The translations under genes were made by a program, and so were the position numbers. Under the pieces are notes generated by a model. It was not told the origin of the DNA, did not search any database, and saw only the letters and a program-made list of their open reading frames with translations. A stretch of 64,000 bases of DNA, taken from the NCBI GenBank assembly GCA_003013855.2, contig ML058588.1:1116001-1180000 (forward strand). Direction: 5' to 3'. This document shows, piece by piece, positions 20,431 to 30,201 of this stretch (position 1 is the first letter of the stretch; every line of letters begins with the position of its first letter). This DNA comes from Liriodendron chinense (taxonomy: Eukaryota > Streptophyta > Magnoliopsida > Magnoliales > Magnoliaceae).

Positions 20431-20909
20431 TGAATAAATTGGTAAAGAATAAATGGGTGTGTCGACATTATTCTTGGGTGCGTTGAGGTTTCCGGAGCTG
20501 CAGTGATAAAAAAAAAGATTCCGGTGAGGGGATTCTCAAGTGTCCAACAAGCAGTAACCAAACTCTCTCTGACGATATCCCTACAAGTGAATAGCGCAGG
20601 TGGGCATTTATACCCAACAATTCCAGAAGGTGATGAATGAGAAGATGTCACGTGTAGAGCACCCTTAAATTGGTTGAAATCAGGCTGAAAGGAGATCGAC
20701 GCACCCTTTTATCCGCTGTAAAACTTAGTTAACGCACCTAGTTTAACTTGGGATTAAAACACCATATTTGGGTGCGTTGGCACCAACGCACCTAGCCTTT
20801 AAACTTAGAGTGAAACTGATGGGTGCATTTGAAACAACGCACCTAGGTAAAAAATTTGAAGTTGACTTTTCCAGTGCGTGGCGGAGGCGAACTTGTTTAG
20901 ATAAGAGCT
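20431..20909 (-). repeat. Second GGTGCGTT-type LTR piece next to J
   Basis: Repeats the order seen in J (motif, coding-strand ATTCCGGTGA, CTCTCTC, then minus-strand GGGTATAAATGCCC near 20610, then GGTGCGTT half-sites). This suggests a second, partial LTR of the same family rather than a continuation of J. Confidence 0.5.
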
Positions 20910-21059
20910 CGCCGACAGCTTCAACTTTTGCTCTGCCTATCGCCAATCCATGCCATTCATTATCTTCCTCTCTTCATCACGAGGCATGGGTCCAAATTTT
21001 AGGAGGATGTGGAGCTTCAGTAGTCCACTGTCGGGAAAAAGATAGGAGAGAACATACAC

Positions 21060-22270
21060 CACTGTAATTTTCTCAAGGCCATAGAGATGTTGAATCAGGC
21101 TGGTATCTAGGGGGATGAGACGTGTGGGACTTATTGTCATGGTGAGCGGTTTGGATCGTCCAAAGGATGCACGAGGTGGGCCCTATGAAGGTTGCACGAT
21201 GACTGATTTGGACAGAACCTTTGTAACAGTGATTCATTGATTCTGTAGGTTTCACACGTATTTGGACAGTTTATTAGTGAGTCTCATTTGTAGTTCATTG
21301 GCCCCAAATCTGAGCGGTTCAAGTGGGCCATACACAAGGAAACGGTTTCACCGCACGTTTATCGTTGAAGTCGAATGTGGAGCCATAGAAGTATCAAATC
21401 AAGCTAATATTTATGTGACACGTATGGGCTCGTGAGACTTTATGAACGGATCAGATGGTTCAAAGGATACCCATGATGGGCCCCACAAAAGGTTTGAACA
21501 GTCACTGGTTTGGGTTGAGGGTTTACTACAGAAAGCTCTGCGTGGTTCTACGTGTTTTGGCATGTTCTATAGTCCATGGGTCCAAGATTGAAGCCATCCA
21601 TTATCTCAGGAGTGCTATTTTAGGATGTGGTCCCAAATTTGGGGCAAATTCGAGTTTCAGGTGAGCCACACAATAAGAAATAGTGGTCACCGTTGTTTGG
21701 CCGTTGAATGGTACTTCGGGGCCACATAGATATTGGATCGAGTAATCCATTGAGTATCCCAGACATGTGCATCCTTAGGACATTCAGGTCGGTCCAAATC
21801 TTCGAGAGAAACATTGTGGTGGGCAACTAGAAAAGTTTAACCGGTGATCGGTCCTTTTGGGAGTTATAATGGTCGACATTGAACTTCCTGTGGTATGTCC
21901 CACCTGAGATTCAGATATGCTTTATATTGGGTCCTAAGGGTTAAAATGACTCGGTCAAGCTGATGGACGATGTGGATTACCCTTATGCATCACGATGGGC
22001 CCTTATAGCAATGTCTAGGGTAAGCTCATTAAGTTGTTGCATTTTCACAAACTTGTAAGTTTCAAAGGAGTGAGTTTTATGCACGTTGCCAACTTTCAAC
22101 AATGGACAATTCTTCCTCCAATGCTTCTCGTGGTGTAGTCTACCCAAATCTTAGATCTTCTTTATTTTCTGTCCCAAGGGATAAAATGGCCTGGCCAACC
22201 AGATGATCGGCTTGGATCAAGTATATACTCCATGGTGGGGCACTTAGAACGTCCTGTGGGAACGTTGCCA
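21060..22270. repeat. Diverged ~250-310-bp repeat units
   Basis: Four loosely similar stretches (near 21116, 21426, 21929, 22170) share GATCxGxTGGxTCxAAxGAT, a GATGGGCCCxx block and a closing TTTGG. They may be remnants of an old tandem repeat inside the LTR. Confidence 0.35.
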
Positions 22271-22640
22271 TGGGCAGTGTGAATGTGCATACATGTTGTG
22301 GTTTTATGTGTGCATAGGAGATGTTTGTGGTGTGTAGGTCGTGCATGCATTGTATATGCATGTGCACATGTAGTTTGTGGCATGTATGCATTTGTTGCAT
22401 GGATGGCACATGTGTTTCATGCATGAGTCTTAGGGATGGTCCATGGTTTGTACATATTATACATGCATGTATGAATGGGCCATATGAGCAAGGTGTTCAT
22501 GCATGGTGTGCATGTCATGATGTGTTCATAAGCATGATATGTATGCATAGTGTATGTGTGTGCATGGTGGTTTGCATTTATATATGTTTGATGGATGATC
22601 TATGTCTGCCATGAGTGGAGAGCATGTCTATCGCTTGCAC
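22260..22640. repeat. TGCATG-rich tract
   Basis: Dense overlapping GCATG, ATGCAT and TGTGCATG words over ~380 bases (for example GTCGTGCATGCATTGTATATG near 22338, GAGCAAGGTGTTCATGCATGG near 22486). No open frame of interest. Confidence 0.75.
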
Positions 22641-23397
22641 ATGCAGTTCCCTTTAGTCTTGTATTGAGTGTTCATGACCCTAGAATGCTCTTGGCCTTAA
22701 CACAGTTTGCCGATATAAACTTTTTAGGCCCTAACAGAAGCATGGAAGGATCAGATTTACAAAAAGGGTTCCACATGATGCGTGGTGGAGAGGGCAGCAG
22801 CGCCAGTGCTTGACGAGAAAGACGGACTCCGTCTTTGGCTTGGAAACGGACAGTCAAACGTGAGTTGACCGCACGACTTATCATGCGTGCAGCGCACGTG
22901 GGGCCCACTATAATGTTAGTATAAAATCCGATCTGTCCAAAAGATGGGCAGAAAGATTTTAGGCGTTGGTACCAAAAATGGGATAGATCTGAGATTCGGT
23001 GGGCCATCTATAGGCCAGATTCTGATTGGGGCATTTGTAGGTTGATTGAAGGGCTGAAATTCGACGTGTACGGTTAAAATATGCCCAAAAGCTCATATAA
23101 GAAGTTTTGCATGAAAGTGACTGTCAGAAATCATAATACTTAAAAATGGTGCGTTAACTTAAGTTTATCTAATGGTATTTTCGTAATTAACTAGAAATAG
23201 TGATATTTTCGAAATTCGGTCTTCTAGAGCATTTATAGGGTTATTCTAAGAAACTTTTATAAAGGGTCCCCTCTCGGATCTCCTACGGATGGCTCGTTGT
23301 TTTCAAAACAAGGTAAGTACTCGATAATTAGTTAAAATAAAATAAAATAAATTTAGAGAAATTTTCAAATAAATTTTAAAAATTCAAGACATTACAA

Positions 23398-25239
23398 GAA
23401 TTGGGGATCAATATCGTTGCAAAATGCAGGGGTAGGGATGGTCACAGTAATACCTTCTTGATGAAGCCTTGGGTTCAGAGCGGGCTATGAGGTTGTTCTG
23501 GTTAGAGACAAGGTGTCTGATTTTCGAGGATGGATCTATGAAACATTTTTTCTAGCGGATATGGGCTGGGTACGGATTTTAGGGAAGAGGTTAGAGCCAT
23601 TGTGGAGGGTATTTTGCAGTGTGTTGCAAGTGGCTTCTCCAAGATTCTAGTGGATAGTGACTCGAATCTTGTGGTTAATATTCTCAACAAGGAGCGCCTT
23701 GGAGTTTGAGCATGTGGTACTAGTGGGCTAAGGTAGCCTCTCTTTTAGAAATGCAGAAATTATCATCTCTTTTGCACTTAAAGAGTGAATGGGGTAGTTG
23801 ATGCCTTGGCCTGCATTGGTAGCAACCCCCAAGCTAGATGATAGGGTCCAGTCCAAAGGAATCCCATTGGCCTCCAAGTGCGTCTGTTGCGAAGCCAACC
23901 CGGATCAGGAATCCCTGGACCACCTTTTATCTAAGGGTGAGATTGCTACCTTGGTGTGGAAACTCCTCAGCCGAGCCTTTGGGGTCGCTTTTATGGTTGA
24001 CCAATCAGTCCTCGGATGTGCGATGCAGTGGTGGCAGGTGGCCTCCTCTTCAGACGGCCTGACCATGCTCCGAGGCATTCTTCCTAGTTGTGTCTTTTGG
24101 AAAATATGGAAGGCCAGAAATGCAGGGCGGTAAAAGGACACACGCATGGAGGTGGGGAGGATCATTCTTAGTGTCAGAAGATGGCTCTTCCTCATTAACT
24201 TAGACCTCCCCCCTCCCAAAGAAATCAACATCTCTTTAGGTCTGGTTTACCATCTTCTGGGGCTGAAGCCTAGGATGAGTTGCAAGTTCTCCTACTCCTA
24301 TCTGAGATGGAAAAGGACTCCTGCTGGGTGGATTAAATTGAACGTAGACAGCTCCTCTTGTGGTAATCTGGGGCAGTCAGAGGGACGGGAGTGTGCAGGG
24401 GTCCAGATGGCAGGGCCATTTTCGCTTTCTCCTTAGGCTTTGACTTGGGAACTAACATTAAAGCTGAGGCGAGAGCATTGTGTTTCGGCCATCCCTTTGT
24501 GTTGAGCATGGCCTGGATAGGATTATTGTGGAGAGTGACTCTAAGGTACTAGTGGATGTGTTAAATTCAGATAACCGCCCAAGTTGGAATGTCTGGTACT
24601 GGAAAGCCCAGGTGAAGGGCCTAATGACGGATCTTGAGGCGAGAATCTCCTTTGCCCCAAGGGAATTGAATGGGGTGGCAGACGGGTTGGCTAGGATCGG
24701 TAGCGATCGAGTCCCAACTTTTCAGGGTTTTTTTATGGAGAGCTAGGGATCCCGAGACCAATCCACGGAATCTTGTTCCTTGATCGGCTAGGCCTCAGCT
24801 ATATCAAGGAATCGGTTCACCCTGTGTAGTCCAGGGTGGAAGTTTGTTTTTCGTTTGGTAAGGGTATTCCATTAAAAAAAAAACCCCAAGCTAGTAGGTG
24901 CTTCCAGCGGCTTTGTCACCTTCTAAGAGCCCGTCGAGGTATTCTCTTTCTTAACCGTGTCGGTCTAGGGTGTTTTAGAGAGGAGTGACGCCTTTGTGGT
25001 ATTTATCCTCCAGCATATGTTTCGGCTTGGGATTTTGACCTATGCAGCCCTGTGGAATCATCGAATTCCACGTGAGGAAAAGGCTTTTCAAAAATTCCCC
25101 ACGCAGCCCCTGACACTTTTTAAAATCTTTTCAGATGAAATTACCCCTGCTTGGAGGTTAGTTCCCATGCGGATCTTCTTCTTCTTCCTTTGTTATTTTC
25201 CTATGAGTTTTGTTCTTCCTTTTTAAGCATGTTTCTCAG
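23398..25239 (+). mobile_element. LINE beta: RNase H end of an L1-type LINE, split by LINE gamma
   Basis: Before the split: GYGLGTDFRGEVRAIVEGIL, FSKILVDSDSNLVVNILNK and NGVVDALACIGSNPQA. After LINE gamma, from 24895, the frame resumes as SRCFQRLCHLLRARRGILFL to a stop near 24987. A TGA interrupts after NKERLGV near 23708. The left end abuts LTR E, so E may have been inserted in this LINE. The right end after about 25240 is not defined and no poly(A) is clear. Confidence 0.7.
23838..24883 (+). mobile_element. LINE gamma: 5'-truncated L1-type LINE with TSD
   Basis: Flanked by an 11-base duplication CCCCAAGCTAG (23827-23837 and 24884-24894) with an A run (24874-24883) at its 3' end. It codes for the zinc-binding RT C-terminus (GIPLASKCVCCEANPDQESL, DHLLSKGEIATLVWKLL), then RNase H (GWIKLNVDSSSCGN; IIVESDSKVLVDVLN; NGVADGLARIGSD). 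A frame change separates the two halves near 24435, so it was dead on arrival or soon after. Confidence 0.85.
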
Positions 25240-25639
25240 GGACCCACCACCATCCCCTCTGACTGCATTTTCTGGCATATAGTCACCGCCATTAATTTCT
25301 TCAACGTATGGGCACCACCACCAACTTCTACAGCCCTATAAATGAGTGTTGTTTTTTCTCAGACAACCACATTACTTAGAGATGAAAGCCACAATAGGTG
25401 GAAGACATTTTGAATGATTTTTTTTCTTCATAATAACATTTTCTTATATATGGAAGCCACTTTTGGTTATGGATAGGAAGGGATGGCCATGGTTGTTATC
25501 GTAGGGAGAAGTGATTGTCGGAAGGAATTTGAAGTAGAGATGGATATTGGTTGTGTTAGTCATGTGAAAGACAATAAATGAGATAGAATTTGGATTTTAT
25601 AATGTATTGCCTTGGAAGACAATGAACATATGTTATTTG
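25240..25639. other. Unassigned sequence
   Basis: AT-rich, no gene; two stretches of GGAAGCCAC and GATGGATATTGG-type text but nothing classifiable. Confidence 0.3.
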
Positions 25640-25858
25640 TTAAGGGTCGAGGTTGTCATGTGTTAAGGGTCTAGATCGTAGTTGTCATGTGTTAAGGGTC
25701 GAGGTTGTCAGGGTTTGGGTCAAGGTTGTCATGTGCTAAGGGTTGAGGTTGTCACATATTAAGAGTTAAGGTTGTTGGGGCTTGGGTTGTGGTTGTCGTG
25801 TGTTAAGGGTCAAGGTTGTCATGTGTTAAGGGTGAGGTTGTCATGTGTTAAGGGTTGT
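25640..25858. repeat. Minisatellite, ~22-bp unit
   Basis: About ten imperfect units of the form AGGTTGTCATGTGTTAAGGGTC. Variants carry GGTTTGGGTCA or GGGCTTGGGTTGTGG insertions. Confidence 0.85.
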
Positions 25859-26132
25859 GGGGCCCACCATGGGATATGTGTCGAACTCATTCAATCCATT
25901 AGATTCAGAATTTAATTTAATATTATGGGCTAAAGAATGAGCCACATCAAAAAATTCTATGGCTCCCAAAAAGTTTTCAATAGTAGGTTTTTAATTTCAC
26001 TACTTTCCATGGCATGGTCAACTTGAGCCTTTGATATGCCTTATTTTATGGCTCATGCCCTAAAATATACTTTCAAAATGGATGAAAGGTGTGTCTAAAA
26101 TACATACATGACAGTGGGCCCCAATGGACCAT
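25859..26132. repeat. Fold-back MITE, copy 1 (diverged)
   Basis: Runs from GGGGCCCACCATGGGATATG to CAGTGGGCCCC with the family's internal blocks (CCCAAAAAGTTTTCAATAGT, GGCTCATGCCCTAAAATATA). The right half resembles the reverse complement of the left. Confidence 0.6.
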
Positions 26133-26173
26133 CTATCTCTAGTTAGGTCCACCTACCCAATCCACGTTACATC

Positions 26174-26647
26174 TAGGGCTATAAATGGGTCGGCGGACTC
26201 GATGGGGTACTCGGACCCAACCCATTTAGACCCGACCCAGACCCGACCCATTTCTTAAATGGTACGGGTCTAGGTCCAAGAACAGGCCTAGTTGCTAAAC
26301 GGGTTTGGGTTTGGTTTCCTTTATATTAGGCCTGACCCGAAACCATTTAGTAAGTGGGCGGGTTTGGTCTATGTTTCAAAGGACCCGTCCAGACGCGGTT
26401 TTAAGCCTTGTAAAATACTTGCATACTTGATCCAGACCCGGACCCATTAGACCCGACCTATTTATAAATGGGTTTGAGTGGATCTCTCTCTACCAGACCT
26501 GGACCCATTTATAAGTGGGTCTAATGGGTTGACTCAAACCCGACCTGGACCGCCCATTTAGTAAAAGGGTCTGGGTCTAATTTTTGTTTAGTAAATGGGC
26601 GGGTCTAGTTGCTGAACCAGCCCTGAACCCGACCATTTACAGCCCTA
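26174..26647. mobile_element. hAT-like MITE (474 bp)
   Basis: Terminal inverted repeats TAGGGCTATAAATGGGTCGG and the reverse complement of CCGACCATTTACAGCCCTA. The interior is packed with ACCCGACCCATTTA and its complement, giving many alternative hairpins. The flanking octamers GTTACATC (26166-26173) and GTTCCGTC (26648-26655) agree at 6 of 8 positions, the 8-bp duplication expected for hAT. Confidence 0.75.
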
Positions 26648-26721
26648 GTTCCGTCCCATCACATTGATGCGGATTTTGAGCAAAACCCTTTTGCTGGAAG
26701 TTCCTCCATGGAGGCTATGTT

Positions 26722-27165
26722 GGGCCCACCGTGATGTTTGTGGGAAATCTTCTCCATTAATCCATTTTGAAAGATTATGTTAAGACATGAGACAAAAAAT
26801 TAGACAGATCTAAAACCCAAGTGGGCCACACAATTGGAAACAATGGAAAGGGATTGCCTGCTGTTCAAACCTTTCTAGGATCCACTGTGATCTTTATATG
26901 CAATCCAAACCGTTCATAAAGTGGCCCAAATGCTCGTATGGTCCTTATCATGGGGATGATCTGAACGAATAAAAATATTAGCCTGATCCAAAGCTTCTGC
27001 AGCCCCATGAATGTTTCAACTGTGGGAGTAAGATCTCCACTATTTTCTATTGTTTGGCCCACTTAAGCTTTGTATCTACCTCATTTTTGGCTCATATAAT
27101 AAAACGAACATTTGACAGAACATGTGAACGGTGTGGATTTCTCACAAACACCATAGTGAGCTCTA
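26722..27165. repeat. Fold-back MITE, copy 2
   Basis: GGGCCCACCGTGATGTTTG on the left and CAAACACCATAGTGAGC on the right. Inside are GATCTAAAACCCAAGTGGGCC and its mirror GCCCACTTAAGCTTTGTATC. Confidence 0.65.
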
Positions 27166-27901
27166 CAGTGTTGACCCCATCCGAATTCCCTGTCATCACC
27201 CGCTGTGCTCAACACCAAAGGAATAATTGTCCTAAAATGTTCTAAACATGTGTCGGTGGGCTATCTCGGGGAATGTATTAAAAGTCACAGCAAGGTATTT
27301 GGCCATACCACAGATCTTCCTTGGTCAAAAGCCCTTTCAGCTTTTGAAATGATAGGCTGCCCGAGGTGGCCTTTTGTGTTTGGAGCCGCCTGAATAGAGT
27401 GTTTCTGCTCCCCCTTTGAATAAAATTCCATTCTTAAAAAAATAAAAATAAAAAATCAGATGTTTTTAATTCTACTCGCGTCGGCCATGCTCGCCCCTGC
27501 ATCAAAAACATGTGCGAAGGCATATATTTCCACCACGTCAGCATCATATATTCTATGCCTGGCCTAAAAGTCATGTGGGCTGCACCCCTAGGGTTGGATG
27601 GGGTCGACATGTGTATTTTGCATCAGATCCATAGCAGTCCATGGCTTTCTACAATATGGTCTATTTTTGTGTAAGATAATCATAATGCCCCAACCTTTTG
27701 GACGGGCTGGATACTGTAAAAGCTTGATAGTGGACACATACGTAAAGCCATTGTCCAACTCAGTTGCTTGTAAGGCTGGCCGTTAGTTTAACTAAGTGCC
27801 GCCAACTAATGAACAATTTAGGCCGGTCTGATTTTAGGGTTGCATGGGAATGGGATGCGGCTTGGCTAGTCACGCTGCCACTAGCCAGGTGGCTAGTGGT
27901 C
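27166..27901. other. Spacer with a possible LINE tail
   Basis: AATAAAATTCCATTCTTAAAAAA followed by mixed A runs (27419-27457) looks like the 3' end of a short, 5'-truncated LINE; no coding similarity is readable. Nothing else is recognised to 27901. Confidence 0.35.
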
Positions 27902-28295
27902 GGTGCTTTATTGGTTCTACCATGATGTATCTGTTTTATGTATGCCGTTCATCCATTTTCCCAGATCATTTTAGGACTATAATCGAAAAATGAGGAGGAT
28001 CTAAATCTCAGGTGGACCACACCACAAGAAAACAGTAGTGATTGAATGTCAACAATTAAAAACTTTCTAGTTTCTACTGTAATGTTTATTTGACATCTAA
28101 CCTGTTGATCCAAAACTTTTGTGGCACCCAAGAAGTTTCCAATGGTAGGCCTTCAATCAACACTGCTTCCTGTGATGTTGTCACCTTGAAATTTGGATCT
28201 ACCTTATTTTTGAGCTCATACCATAAAATGATATGCAGAAATAGATGAATGGCGTGGATGAAACACATACATCATGCTAGGGACTACAGAGCACC
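27902..28295. repeat. Fold-back MITE, copy 3 (best preserved)
   Basis: Ends GGTGCT and AGCACC. The left half (ACCATGATGTATCTG, CCATTTTCCCAGATCATTTTAG, AAATGAGGAGGATCTAAAT) is mirrored by the right half (CATACATCATGC, AAAATGATATGCAGAAATAGATG, GGATCTACCTTATTTTTGAG). The arms of ~170 bp are imperfect and the whole could fold into a hairpin. Confidence 0.75.
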
Positions 28296-28682
28296 AGCCA
28301 CTACCCACTCCACGTGTACACACAAAAACTTTTTTTATTTGTTTATTTTTACACGAGGTTTGCTAAATTCTACACCAGGCACACGTGGTGATATGAAACA
28401 TGTGTATGAGATCTGAGCTTTTCATCTGGTTGGAAGTAATGCTTAAATCTTATGCCTCGGAAATCAGGCAGTTTTGGCCCTTATGTGGTCCAGGAAAGAT
28501 GATATTTTTCAAGCTGTTGCTTTTAGAGTCCTTTGATATATATTGATACGCTATTCTCTAGCCGTTCGAGCTTTTAGAGAAAGTGGTGATTTGATATGGT
28601 ATCAGAGAGGAAGGTCTTGTGTTCAAATTCCGGAAGTAGCAAATATGTCACTCGCATGAAGAGAATTAACAAACCTCAATCG
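28296..28682. other. Spacer between MITE copies
   Basis: No gene. Near 28600 TGGTATCAGAG and GTGTTCAAATTCC look vaguely tRNA-like but do not form a credible Pol III promoter pair. Confidence 0.3.
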
Positions 28683-29090
28683 GTGCTCCATGGTTCTCAC
28701 CATGGTGTATGTGTTTTATCTCCTCCGCCCATCCATTTTACCAAATCATTTTAGGGCATAAGCCCAAAAATGAGGTAGATCTAAATTATGAATACTGGAC
28801 AAAATCATAGGAAACATGGGTGATTGAATGCTTCCCAGAGCCCATTGAAATGTTTATTTGCCATCCAACCTATTGATTAGGTCATATGGACCTGGATGAA
28901 GGGAAAAACAAATATCAGCTTGATCCAAAACTTTTGGGGCCACTAAGAAGTTTGAATGGTGGGTGTTCAATCACCACTATTTCTTGGGGTGTGGTGCACC
29001 TCAGATTTGGATCCGCCTCATTTTTGGGCTCATCTCAATGGATGGACAACATGGATAGAACACGTACACCATGGAGGGACCTGTTGTCGG
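28683..29090. repeat. Fold-back MITE, copy 4
   Basis: From GGTGCTCCATGGTTCTCACC to ACACGTACACCATGGAGGGACC, with the family's core (TGACCTGGATGAAGGG-like, CAGCTTGATCCAAAACTTTTGG, GGTGTGGTGCACCTCAGATT). LTR K begins right after it. Confidence 0.7.
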
Positions 29091-29573
29091 TAAATCAGCT
29101 GACCTCATGTCACGAGAAAAGCCTACAAACCCACGGGCCCAAGCACAAGTCATCAAGCTCACACACCGAAGTCGGATGCTAGACGACCAACTACGACAGG
29201 AAAAAGGGCTGAGGACTAGACCCGAGGTTACGACAGAGGTCGAGTTGAGCACATAGGTTGAGGCTGACCTCAGACCTAAGGCCGACCTAGCCCACAACCA
29301 CCATAAAGGAGATTAGAGGACTTGAGGTTACAACAGAGGCCGAGGTCGACCTCAGACCTAAGGGCGACCTAGCTCACAACTGCCATAAAGGCGACAGGGG
29401 ACCCAAGGTTATGACAAAGGCCAAGTTTAGCACATAGGCCGAAGACTGGAGCCGAGGCCGACATAGCCTACAACCACCATAAAGACGATCAGAGGACCCG
29501 AGGTTACGACAAACGCCGAGCTAAGCACATAGGCCGAGGCCAACCTCAAACCTAAGGCCGACCTAGCCCACAA
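29091..29573 (+). repeat. LTR K, left part (Tat-like LTR)
   Basis: TGTTGTCGGTAAATCAGC resembles the start of LTR D (17137). It contains a ~100-bp tandem repeat and is cut by solo LTR G at 29574; it continues at 56781. The 3' terminus is not identified. Confidence 0.55.
29218..29573. repeat. ~100-bp tandem repeat in LTR K
   Basis: Four units starting GACCCGAGGTTACGACAGAG (29219, 29318, 29400, 29497), with GCACATAGGCCGAGG, CTAAGGCCGACCTAGCCCAC and CCATAAAGGCGATCAGAG. Unit 2 lacks about 20 bases. A fifth, partial unit follows G at 56781-56820. Confidence 0.8.
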
Positions 29574-30201
29574 TGTTGAGCTCCTAATTTATACATAATC
29601 TAACCCATTTCATTGCATTGTATGCTTGAATTTCATGTTAAAAGACTAAGTTAATACATGTTTTGTGGTTATATGAATGAGAGAGAGACTTCACACAATT
29701 AATGACCAAAGAGTGCATTTAGAAGCCATACAAATGATGCTTGAAGGTGGGCCAAAGAAGAAAAAAGAAAGAAGGAGAAAAGAGAAAGACAGAAAGGAAA
29801 AAATCATAAGAAAATGGATAATATTGGTCAAAACCGGTCTGCCAAAGGAGCCACGAACGGTCAAGACTGGTCGGCCACATGGGCAACCCCCTTTGAAACC
29901 CCTGGAATAAGGACCAAATTGGTCCGACCGGTCAAGACCGATTGGCCATGTGAAGACCACCCTCACTATACTTTCTGGACCATTCACAGATAGGTCCGAT
30001 TGGTCAAGACCGGTTGGCTAGCCAAGCTTGACCGGTTAAGACCAGTCGGCCACTTGAAAATTTGCTGAATTCCAGCAGCTTGTACTTCAAGCTTCGAAAA
30101 TTACTGCGCACGGAAGCTGTCACGCAATTCTAGAACTTTCTAGGGCAGTGGAGCCTCTTCATTATAAAAGGACACCTATGTTTCATTCTTAAGGCATCAT
30201 A
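29574..30201 (+). repeat. Solo LTR G, left part (element-1 family)
   Basis: TGTTGAGCTCCTAATTTATAC matches the element-strand start of the element-1 LTR. It is flanked by CACAA at 29569-29573, repeated at 56776-56780. It has ACCGGT palindromes (29830-30055) and TATAAAA at 30163. Interrupted by element A; total LTR length about 1.47 kb. Confidence 0.85.

Larger units (their letters stand above)
20910..23397 (-). repeat. LTR E, right fragment
   Basis: 22740-23397 matches the right part of the A LTRs closely (ATAATACTTAAAAATGG, AAGGGTCCCCTCTCGGATCTCC). It ends AAGACATTACA at 23397, the TGTAATG... start of a minus-strand Tekay LTR. The part 20910-22740 has no counterpart in A and may be family variation or another insertion. 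Confidence 0.65.

Noticed and set aside
22595..23007. 72- and 111-aa frames near the right end of LTR E
   Set aside because: They lie in sequence homologous to the A LTRs, which are non-coding.
25640..25858. Telomere-like TTAAGGG repeats
   Set aside because: The unit is ~22 bp with TTAAGGG only as part of it; plant telomeric DNA is TTTAGGG in short tandem.
28590..28650. Possible tRNA or SINE (TGGTATCAGAG, GTGTTCAAATTCC)
   Set aside because: No cloverleaf, no proper box A, no tail or duplication.
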